This document shows positions 23,176 through 33,000 of a DNA stretch of 64,000 nucleotides, one piece after another. The position numbers were made by a program, and so were the translations under genes. Source of the stretch: Bactrocera neohumeralis (lineage: Eukaryota > Arthropoda > Insecta > Diptera > Tephritidae); contig NC_065919.1 of assembly GCF_024586455.1 (NCBI RefSeq), forward strand, positions 27,442,839 to 27,506,838, given 5' to 3'. Positions within the stretch are counted from its first letter, which is position 1; the number at the start of each line of letters is the position of its first letter. The notes beneath the pieces were generated by a model, which saw nothing but the letters and a program-made list of their open reading frames with translations, was not told the DNA's origin and made no database searches.

Positions 23176-24847
23176 TAAAGAAACTCTGTAAGACATTACA
23201 TTAAGTGCTCTAATGTAGTATTGGGTATATAAGATTATATTACTTATTCTGCACAAGAAATCGATTTTTTTACATTAAAAGCCATTTAATATTCGGTTGA
23301 GCATAAATCTTTCGAAAATAAAGTTGCCACCACAAAGTGCGTGTCCAAAAATGGAAAATTGAATATTATTATCCAAAAATTGATCCAAACGACGATTCGC
23401 CGATAATCACTATCCCTTTAGCTGCAAAACAAAGTGCGCTTTGAACCACTAGCCATGGGAACTATTGTTCCAAAAAGCGCGTTTGCCTGTGCGACCGAAC
23501 ATTAAAAGCACCAAAAAGGGTGATTACAAAATGTAACCTGCATTTTGACCCAAATATTACAAACCTACCTCAACTACGCACCTATCTACATGCAAACACC
23601 TAAATATATGTGTAATACATTATTTACATTACACATTGTCGTCTAGCGACCTGAAGGCGGCCGGCGAACGCATTCTCCTATGGGCACCTTAGCCGAGCGC
23701 ATGGCGGCGCAGCGTAAAGAGCTTTTTGATTTATGACAACGCAGCATGGTACCAACAAATGAACCGAAAAAGTCGCACAAAAGCAGAAATGGCCGACGCG
23801 TAGACAGTGGCGTTTCGCGCGCTGCAAACTCATAATTGAGTGTCACATGGAGTGTCGCGCATGCCCACCAAACACCGGCGCAAAGCAGAGCGAAAAAAGT
23901 GAATATTGCAAAATAGTCGACGAAAGCGCGGCAGCAATTGCCGTCGTTGAACAATATTGAATTACAAATGAATTTAGTTTAGCTGTCGTACACCTCGTCT
24001 GCATCATCGTCACCATCGTTGTTGTCGTCGTCGTCGTCGTCGTGTCGTGTGGCCAATACGCAACGCGTTGCGCAAGTGGCCGCAGTCAGCATAAGTCATA
24101 TGTAAGTTATCGTCTTCGTCTGCCGCATCGTCTTGGCGGTTCATTTCTGGGAAATAACAAATCTGCACTAACTTCCTTTTACGCGCGTCATTTTAAACGA
24201 CACTGGCAATCCTTTTGACCATTTTACGATTGTGCCGAGTGCGTTGCTGTGGCCAGTCCAGCGGCGCATAAAAATGTCTCAATTAGGTTTATGGCAGAAA
24301 GACGCACAACGCAGTCGACTCTGGAACGGTGTAGTTCCACGCAGCAGAGTGGTGATGCACGAACAGCTGTGTGGTTATTTGACCGAAGTCAGATTTCGTG
24401 TTGCACAACGGCGAGCTCGCAGTACCTAGGAGCAGAGGTGGTGCCGCATGTGTCTTAATACGGTTATAGTTTTTAGTATCTCACCGTCAAACTTTAAATG
24501 TGGGTTTCACTTATATTAAGCTAAAAAGCTTTTTCAAAGCTCTACCATTACCTATAAATCGGTAGTTATATATCCATTCAACCTTTTTTATGTCTTTCGC
24601 TGAAGAGCAGATAAGGCAATGCTGCGTATAACTAAAATCGCTTCATCATACCGAACTCTCCAGTGAAGTAACGCTCCATTATTCCACAAAGGTTCAAAAA
24701 CACTTGACTTCTAAGAGAGGAGAGTATTAATAGAGTAAAGAATATACGTATAAGATACACGCCCAATCGGCATGTATCCTAACTACATATATTCTCGCAT
24801 GCCTAAGTCTTCTGAGGCTCATTACTGAAATAATTACCAGATATAAT
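23176..24847. other. GC-richer island with GTC microsatellite, no supported gene
   Basis: Between about 23640 and 24450 the DNA is GC-richer and open on both strands. The minus strand at 23643-23954 has a hydrophobic stretch (FAIFTFFALLCAG) but no ATG in frame. A (GTC)n tract lies at 24018-24044. It may be regulatory or 5' untranslated DNA, but there is no gene model. Confidence 0.4.
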
Positions 24848-25000
24848 ATATGTGACCTGGTCTACGGAAAGGGGCTTAGGTGTCAAAAAAAAGGAGAACA
24901 ATTAATGAGATAACGAGAAACCGACGATTATTTTTAACAGCTTTTCCCAGAAAACTAGTTTTCGCACGTTAGCTCCCTTTTCGTAGACCAGGTCACATAT
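24848..25000 (+). mobile_element. MITE family copy A
   Basis: A 153-bp element. The left end ATATGTGACCTGGTCTACGG and the right end CGTAGACCAGGTCACATAT are inverted repeats of about 30 bp. Non-coding. It sits about 730 bp downstream of the polyadenylation signal of the Pro-Glu gene. Confidence 0.85.
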
Positions 25001-25726
25001 ATCAATTAAGTTTTCAAATCTTTGTTGCTTTATATTGATCTCAATTCGATTACGACATCGTATCTGGAATATGTGGTAGATAAATGGGACCTCGATGCTA
25101 GTTATCAGAATATGACAATTGACACTTACAGTGAAAGCTCGGCTTTATACCTACGCCAGGAGAATATCATAGAAGTTATCTTGTCTGTAACTCAGAATAA
25201 GAATTAACAAAATTTTGGAAGTTTAAGAAATCGTATTTCGCCTGTTTTCTTGGATGAAAAGACGGCGCAAGTATAGCGCTATACTGAAGTTATTTGCTTT
25301 AGGTTAAGACTGGAACCAGGCTTATATAACAAGGTTTATTCGACAAAAAATCGCCGCGATTCTGTAAGAAACAGAGATAAGTAGGTATTAGCTTTCTGAA
25401 GCTTTGGTGTTAAGACTTGTACGAGCCTGATCAAGCCTATAAGTTTATGCATAGGTTCGTGTATTAGAAACGATATATACTATCTTCAGTGACATACGAG
25501 ATAGAACCTACCCTAGTTGGGTAAGAAATCGTTTTGTTCCTAGCTGGGTAAAAAATTCTCTGAATGTTTACTTTAACCTTAACCTTAAGATCAACCCGCC
25601 TTTCTTTTTGAATATCATTTGCTTGAACCTAATTACAAGAGATAATTATTTGCAGGCATCGACTATTTTAAGCCTAATAGAGTTCCTCTTTTAATGAAAA
25701 GAGCTTATTGTTTCGTATACATATGT

Positions 25727-25732
25727 TTTATT
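25727..25732 (-). terminator. Polyadenylation signal of the Pro-Glu-rich gene
   Basis: AATAAA on the minus strand, about 74 bp past the TAG stop at 25806. It is the first canonical hexamer after the stop. Confidence 0.6.
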
Positions 25733-25805
25733 TATGAAGTTGAATAAGGAATATTTTATCAAATGAGTCTAACTGATATCTTAGTATTTAGGCTCCAGTA
25801 CAGCT

Positions 25806-26629
25806 CTAGGCCCAATTACTTAACAATTCAGAGGATGGCACTAACTTCAAAGGAGCTGGTGGGTTGGCGAGGAATGGTGGTGGAGGCAAGGCCGTGAAGC
25901 TTCTGTTAAAGTTAAAAAATAATTAGAAAATCTTTTAGAAATAAAGCTATATTGGTTTGCTACAACCTTGGTCGCACGCGATGTGGTAGTCGCAAGTTTC
26001 TACAAAAAAGAAATAAAGCAAATGTTTTTAGAAGTTTTCATAACAATTTTTATATTTTACCTTGGCTTGTTCGCTATGAAATTGTTGGAGGCGAATTGTC
26101 TGCAAATATGTGAAATTAGTGAGGGGAGCTCTTATAAATAAAGTGTCTTTAGCCTTACTTGGCATTTGAAACAGGGAAGCGAATAGCTGGGAATTTAGTG
26201 TTTCTTGGCTTTGCCAAAGCTTTGGATTTTGCTTTAGAATTCTTTTTAGCGCTGTTCTTAGACTTTCGTGCCCCTGACTTTGTTGTGGTTCTGGCAAAAT
26301 AATTAAGAAATTACAAATATTAATACGGAGAGTGGGAAGACAGTCTAACATACCTGGACTTAATACCTTTATTCGTACTAGAAAATACAACAGTATTGGT
26401 TTAGAATAAACTGGAGAGTTATGACGCAAATAGGTGTATGTAAATTTCACGGCAACGAACTTACCGAAGAAATGGATTTCTTGCAAACGGCTTTGCACGC
26501 CTGAACGGTGTACGCGAAAGATAAACAAAGCGATGATGACCATGTCCATAGCCGCCGTAAACCGGTGCGGGTACAGGTTCTGGTTCGGGTTCCTCTTCAG
26601 GTTCAGGTTCGGGCTCTGGTTCTGGCTCA

Positions 26630-26661
<32 letters not shown>

Positions 26662-27401
26662 CTCTGGCTCCGGTTCCGGTTCTGGTTCTGCTTCAGCCTC
26701 ACCACCGCCTTCAGCTGGTGGCGCCGGCGGTGCTGGAGCTGTATACATTGCAGACAATTGTATGGGTACAAAGGCTGGCAGAGAAACAGTTAGCGGCACA
26801 CCGGGTGGTGGCGGTTTAGCACCAGCTGGTGGTGCAGGTGCTGGCTCTTCCGGTTCTGGTGCAGGCTCGGGCTCGGGCTCTGGTTCAGGTTCCGGCTCTG
26901 GTTCTGGTTCTGGTTCGGGCTCTGGTTCAGGTTCGGGTTCCGGCTCAGGCTCTGGCTCGGGTGCAGGCTCTGGTGCTGGCTTTTCAACCTCCTTCCACGC
27001 TTCGAGCAGCGCCAGCAACTCTTCTTTCGTTATGCCAATAGTGCCAAGAGAGCTAACTGGACCGACGCTGCCATAACCGACAGGACCAACACTTACAGGT
27101 CCCCAGCCACCGTACAGAGAACGTTGGGAGCGCATCATATGCGATGTTGGTAAGCCATAAGGTGAACGCGGTTGTATATGATTTTGCAGTTGCTGCTGGT
27201 GCGTTGCGTATTGCGGTGCATACTGCGGAGGCTGCAAATGCGTTAAGTGCTTTGGCGTCTCGAAGATTAACTGCCCAGCCGAGCCATTGACCCAGAAACA
27301 GAGCAGCGAGAAGATGCTCTAAAATACCGTTAGATGTTAATAAAAAAGCAAACACTTCAATAAATTTCATTCGAACTCACTGAAAATGTTGCTAACCGCA
27401 T
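25806..27401 (-). CDS. Secreted Pro-Glu repeat protein, seven exons
   Basis: I do not recognise the family. Exons on the minus strand: 27401-27381, 27318-26465, 26377-26354, 26290-26159, 26099-26061, 25999-25967, 25902-25806. All six introns are 59-87 bp with GT..AG borders; most donors are GTRAGT-like, the last is a weak GTTGTA. Phase is kept throughout and the joined frame is exactly 400 codons, giving 399 residues. Residues 1-22 form a signal peptide whose codons are split by intron 1. Next come a Gln/Pro/Tyr-rich stretch, a Gly-Val-Pro segment (GPVSVGPVGYGSVGPVSS), a short helix (TKEELLALLEAWKEVEK), a first Pro-Glu tract (about 120-165), a Pro/Ala linker, a second tract (about 210-256), then YGGYGHGHHRF. 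The later exons encode a Lys/Arg-rich tail ending in LLSNWA. Secretion, acidic tracts and a basic tail suggest an extracellular structural or mucin-like protein; that role is inference. Confidence 0.85.
26570..26705 (-). repeat. Coding minisatellite, second Pro-Glu tract
   Basis: Imperfect hexamer repeat (GGTTCT / GGCTCT on the plus strand, CCNGAR on the minus strand) encoding alternating Pro-Glu. Synonymous variation between units shows it is not a fresh perfect expansion. Confidence 0.85.
26850..26985 (-). repeat. Coding minisatellite, first Pro-Glu tract
   Basis: Same hexamer type as at 26570-26705, separated from it by about 145 bp of unique coding sequence. The plus-strand reading is a Gly-Ser repeat, which is an antisense artefact. 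Confidence 0.85.
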
Positions 27402-27580
27402 TTTCGAATATTTTTTTTACCAATAAAAACACGCTCACAAACTTTTTAACTGTAAATTGTATACCACTGTGATTTAGTTAAAAAATTATCAGTGACTTTT
27501 ATCTGCCTCCAATTAATCCTTCAATGAATTTCACTTGTCCAAGCAACGCTGTTGAATGTGCCAGAAATACCGAAGTGATT

Positions 27581-27590
27581 TATTTTTATA
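27581..27590 (-). promoter_or_regulatory. TATA-like box of the Pro-Glu-rich gene
   Basis: TATAAAAATA on the minus strand, about 180 bp upstream of the ATG at 27401. This implies a leader of roughly 150 bases. Assigned by position and consensus only. Confidence 0.5.
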
Positions 27591-28088
27591 CCAACCATCA
27601 ACTCAATTCGTTCAAAACTCAAAGTGAATAATCCCATTGCTGTCGATCTTAATACATTGTTTAACCATTTGGTGTAACCACAAATGCCAAAGACCAAAAA
27701 ACGTCCGGTCGCTTCCTTATCCTAACACACAAGGAAGCAATGTACATCGCTTCACGCATCCAACTCGCATCCACAAATATGGGCTTGTTACACTTTTCTG
27801 CGACCATCTAACGGTATTTTTCATGGTTTTCATTAGCTGATCGTACGCGGGCGGGGCGGATACTGGATGCGCTTGTTTTTATTTCATTTGTGTTACAAAT
27901 AACGGTTTGTTGTTTGATAAATTAGGCCAAAGAGGGTTTGCTGATATTAACCAGAGTCTTGGACGGCGAATAGAAAAAACGCGCACAAACAAAACTACTG
28001 AAATTATATATGTCATGGCTCTTGGACGACTTGACCAAAAAGAGCCTATCCGGATTTTGTTATTAGCCGAGGCTTAAACACATTTATG

Positions 28089-28142
28089 TGCATATGTTAT
28101 GTTATACTATGTTATGCTATGTTATGTTGTGTTATGTTATAT
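28089..28142. repeat. TTATG pentanucleotide minisatellite
   Basis: About ten imperfect units of the ATGTT/ATGCT/ATACT type (GTTATGTTATACTATGTTAT and on). A simple pentamer tract. Confidence 0.7.
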
Positions 28143-28217
28143 AGTATATTTAGCCATGGTGGTCACGTAACTTTGGCTTTATGCATGTATAAATTATATT
28201 AGGGTGGGATCTTTGAA

Positions 28218-28529
28218 CTAGAAGAAATATACTTGTTGTTTATAATCTTTAATACGAATGATGTTACTTTCTTCTTCTTTCAACATTTGCAAATATTTAT
28301 GCCTTAACAAAATATGAAAACCGTCATAGTCGACTTCTTTGACATTTTCAGATTGTGTATGATTTCCATTCGTTTTGATTCTCATTGAGTTTTTCAACGC
28401 GAAATTGAAAACTGAGATATTGAGATTCTTCTTCCGAAGCTCAATACTTTCCACATCGCTCGAGGATGCCATGGGATCTTACTCGACTTCACCCATCTCC
28501 GTATCCAATGTCGATGATCTACCCGCCAT
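28218..28529 (-). pseudogene. Unrecognised small ORF or broken gene fragment
   Basis: From the ATG at 28527-28529 the minus strand reads 16 codons (AGRSSTLDTEMGEVE), then a TAA at 28479-28481. It continues in the same frame for 86 codons, starting DPMASSSDVESIELRKK and ending KDYKQQVYFF. The composition is hydrophilic and protein-like, and the sequence just after GEVE (GTAAGA) could also be a splice donor. It may be an 84-residue gene starting at 28472, a first exon with a donor at 28481, or a decayed fragment. No family recognised. Confidence 0.3.
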
Positions 28530-29636
28530 CACTTCATTCGATGGATTTCGTTGTTAGTAACAGCAAATATAATATAGAAAAGGGTCACACTTTTAGCTGT
28601 AGGGTGCTCGAGAGCATTCACTAATTTTCACCATTTTCGTTTCCAGGATCGTTTCGTCTGGGTTGAGTGTGCTTTCTGCCAACCGCTACTAGCCCGGCCC
28701 TGAGTATACCTCCCTAACTTTTGGCTATAGCTGCTTTATAAAATTGGAATCAATAATTCTAGCATCCTCGAAGAGGGTTCAGTGGAGGATTGTCCTATAT
28801 ATTATATATATGTTTCTATATATTATGTAATAACTTTTCTCAACATATATTTTTTTTTTTAATTAACGACTACCCTAATGCATACTAAGTAAAGTCCATC
28901 AAATGAATAACGACTAATCGAACTAGTGCAAACAGCGTTGACAGCAACCCACGAAGTTTTCATATAAGGCCACGGTCGGTTACTTCCTAGGGCCGTAATG
29001 GGGACGCCATTGCATAGCTGTTTCGACATCGATACTGACGAGTTATTCGCAGCTACAGGTATGTTGGTGTTGCGATGCATATTTATAAGATTGACATTTG
29101 AAAATGTCAAAATATTAATAAAATTAAAACACCTCTGTCATACAAATTTGTCAAGCTTTGATTTAGTGGCTTTATAGACACACAACATGCGCGGCGCTTT
29201 GCAGTTAACGCAAATGCCGGACACACGCGTCCATACTGACAAGTGAAAATCCCAAATTTTGATAGACAGTTCGGTGTATCTTGTAACACGTGTTATGTAT
29301 ATTTTGTTTTGAGCAGCTCCTTAAATTCAAAATGAAATGCAAAAGGTGTGTTGTGTAACCAAACACTCCTAGAAAAAAAAAAGAAAAACCTCTAGGTGTG
29401 TATATGCCATATATACATAAGAGTACATCGCTCCATGAAGCAACTCTATATACATGGTGTTGTACGGATTAAGGAATGACAAGTGAGGTTATATAGAGCC
29501 TTATCAAGCAGAAGTACTAGAGAGTCTAAACTATGCCCTCGTAGAACTTTGGTTAAAGTAGCAATTTCTCTTCTTTTTATAGTAACGTAGAAAATCAAAC
29601 TATTTTTTTGGCAGTTTCAATGAGGCAATACTTTTT

Positions 29637-30013
29637 ACGGGGTTAGTGATTTTTTGACTTTTGGTGAACGCATTGCCTCCAACAACGGGCGATTTAACAC
29701 CGCTTGGACTTGTTTGTATGGGGTTATGTAAAAGGTTCTAAGGTAAAAAAAATTATTTCTTAAATATGAATTGAGTAATTTTATTCAGACCTTTTGTACA
29801 TTATTGAGCACACTTTTGATAATTTTCATGCAGAAAAAGGGATAACAGAGCTTCCCCCCGGAACGTCTTGAGAAAAAACCACTTTGCGGTATTCACCATA
29901 ACCTTATATTCTCAAAAGTGTAATGCACAAAAGGTCCGAATAAAATTACTCAATTCATAGCTAAGAAATAAATTCTCAAAAAAGTATTTTTTTCCCAGAA
30001 ACCCTAACCCCTT
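29637..30013. mobile_element. Foldback/MITE-like element with long inverted arms
   Basis: Ends read ACGGGGTTAG and, reverse-complemented, AAGGGGTTAG. The inner arms (about 29741-29820 and 29909-29990) can pair over about 80 bp; a 35-bp core around AATTGAGTAATTTTATTC differs at only two positions. An unpaired loop of about 88 bp separates them. Non-coding. Confidence 0.7.
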
Positions 30014-33000
30014 CCTTAAGTGTCATACACAATAGTTCCTTGGTGCTATTCTCTCCCTCGACAGACTAAAGTAAATTAATTCCTTTCCAAAATCAGCTAA
30101 CAACAGGAAAACCAGGACCTCCTCCAAACCTCGAATTTAGCGCTAATTACACGTACTATCTAAAATTAATTGCAATAACAATTTATTAATAATTAATATT
30201 TTTGAAAGTGTCCACCTGCCGCAACTGAATTCTTAAGCCTCATAGCAATATTTCACAGCAGCATAGCGTGTGTCCATATGTCTCTGGCTGAACGCCTGCG
30301 ACACTTAACCCTCTGGGTAATCTGTCAACAATACTTTCATGCGTCTGTTTGGCATACAGGAGACACAAAAACAACGCGAGTTGCAACAACAAAAAAATGG
30401 TGGAAAATAGGCAGCAAATCCATGGGCGCAGCGCCATCGCCTTGCCCCAGCAGGCAATTTTACGGCGTCTTACCCGTAGCGATTGTCACGATAAATGCGT
30501 GAAATCGGCGGTGACGATGACGGTGCCGCACCAACATTTCACACTTGAACTGACGATCTGATGATCGCCAAAAACGGTTACGCGCTTGGCGCGTAAATTG
30601 AAACGTTTCGCCATATTCGGCGCAGAGCCCATCAGCGAGTGACCGGCCAGCCAAGCAGCCAGCCAGCGAGCCGCTGTTTTGCGGACGTCGCGTATGTAAG
30701 TGAGCTGGTGGCAATTGACACCAAATCTTTGCGACAGAAAGGAGGCTAGACACACCATTTTCGGCTGCTGTTGAGCCGTTGAGTGACATATGCAGGTGGT
30801 AATGGCTTAGTAATGACTTGGCGTATTGCGCGCGCGACGGATCGTTGGATTAGTGAGTTACTTAGTTGTTGGCGATATAGGGGATTAAGATGTCACTCCG
30901 TTATGGTGTAGTTGGTGCCACTAGCTGACGATCTATGTATGTTAATTGAGCACAATTATGGTAGTGATGAGAAATGCATATTGGCTGTGAATGCATGCCT
31001 ATTAAGCTTTTTTGTGCAGTATTCACTTTGGTGATTCGATAATTGCGTAATTGCGGGAGTTATTACTTATATAACCAAAAGTGTTCGACCAACTGATGCT
31101 TAAGTATGCCTAAAAATGGATTTTTGAATGTTGAATTTTTGTTTGAACACAATTATGTGTCGCACTGACCTACTAATTTAAAAAATATCAAGAATATCTT
31201 CGCTAATACCGCTGCAACAATTGGTATGGTAACGGTATATTTTCGATATAATATAAAGTTGGCAGAGTGTATTCTGGCTTCATTCCACTAAGCAGAATAA
31301 ACCATCGGGAAAATTATGCTCGAGTTTTCAGTCATTTACTATATTAAATTGGATTAACTCAGTGTCATAAATGTACTACAGTTACATACACTTATTTCAT
31401 ATAAAAGATTTAAGTCTATAAACTTTTCGAGCAAACTGCTTCCGATTATGCAGAAGATCCGATCAAATCCCATATAACGCATTAAGGAATATACCAAGAA
31501 ATGGATATGGATGATCGTATTTCATTATCAGAACTCGTGTGACTTCGTGTAATCTAGCTTATTGCTTATCTTTAGTTTCCGAAGACATCTTTCCACATTA
31601 CACTCAATATCGTAAAACTATAAAGCTCCAAGGCTGCAGTAAAATGAACCCGCTATTGAGCGGGTAGGATGAATGAAGGATTTTTAACTTATGTGGCAAA
31701 CACTCCAAATTTAGTAGAATGCCTGCTACCCAACAATTTTTTGTGTTTAAGAAAGCTTTTAATATATAAAAGTTCTAAGGAATCTGCTCCTGATTATGCA
31801 GATCGGATCTTCAAATCCTGTATAAAGTCTTGAAAACTTTACAAAGAAATGGATATGTGGCTTCGTGTGATCCGTGTTTCAAGAGAAATATATGGGATCA
31901 TGCTTTGTTAAATTAAATAATGTCATAGAAAACCAAAGTTAAGCTTTACACTTGTCGAAAAAAGTTTAAATATTTGGTTTTGTAGGTAACTAGAGTTCGT
32001 ACAACACACGTTGTGTACTTTGTCGAGGAGCCAACTGAAATACTTAATGTCAAAGCCTTTGCTCAGGGCTCTTGCGGCAAACGATTGAGAGTGGAAGGCG
32101 GCGAGTCGTTAAATGTGTCGGTTCTAAATTGTTGGTGTTCGGTGGATTTTGAAACATGCGTGTTGCTTGTACGTGAGTCGTACGCTACAACAACAATAGC
32201 AGTGTATTTTACGTAGCAAAAAAGAGGAGCTAAAATAGAAAGACATAAAGAGTAAAACAAAAAAGCTCCACCGAAGTATCCGCGACCAGGCCAAAAATTT
32301 GCAGATCATACATGAAGACGCAAGAAAGCCAAGGATGCAGGGTAAATACTTCAGTGACCAGCCGAGTCAAGCAATTGCAACCGATGGAAAGGAATCAAAA
32401 GCAAAGCTGAGGGGCACATGTAGCAATGCAGAGGTTCAATGAAATTTATTTGGTGTTATGCGCGAGGCGTAAAACGTCAAATCAACTAGTGACTGAGCAG
32501 TCTTACGTCAAGTCGAACAACAAACAAATACCAAACACGAAAGACACAACAACAACAACAATTGTGGGCAATTTCAGTGGCATCGGGAGCAACGAAAGTG
32601 GCGGCAGCCTGTAGTTCTGACAATTCGCCCGACAGCCTGCACCGGACGGCTGGCGTGGAAGCCACTTGCCGGAACGTATGATTTTTTCGCGTATTTTTAT
32701 TGCTATTTATTTTCATTTAACCTTCTTTTGCTGTTGTTTGCGTGGCGATCGAGAGATTAACAACGGCAACACACGATTTGCGAGCGATGGATGCGGTAAT
32801 CACTGATCAATTTAATCGCACAAATAATACAGTTGGACGCAATAAGTAAATATGGAATAATCGCTATTATTGCTGCGTCGCGCTGTCAAGCCGGAGCGTA
32901 CGCGCAGCGCGGTGCATGCGTTGCAAGCAGTGTGTATGCGAACTCGAGTCTGTGGCAGGCAAGGCAGGCTTGCAAAGTGGCTGTGGTCGCCATGAAAAGT

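Larger units (their letters stand above)
27602..29636. other. Mostly non-coding, one candidate small ORF
   Basis: AT-rich DNA containing a TTATG-type minisatellite (28089-28142) and the small open frame described separately at 28218-28529. The remainder shows no domain or repeat boundary. Confidence 0.4.

Noticed and set aside
23643..23954. Minus-strand ORF with a hydrophobic segment, possible membrane protein
   Set aside because: No ATG start, no splice model, and the hydrophobic run is short; open by base composition.
26028..26771. Minus-strand 247-codon ORF rich in Gln/Asn
   Set aside because: Out-of-frame reading of the Pro-Glu repeat running through introns; only parts coincide with real exons 4-5.
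26762..27076. Plus-strand Gly-Ser repeat ORF (GSGSGS) like a silk or linker protein
   Set aside because: It is the antisense reading of the Pro-Glu coding repeat; the minus strand has signal peptide, splice sites and a full frame.
27053..27370. Minus-strand 105-codon ORF starting MKFIEVFAF, looking like a signal peptide
   Set aside because: Its start lies inside intron 1 and it reads exon 2 in the wrong frame; the seven-exon model with the signal peptide split by the intron explains the sequence better.
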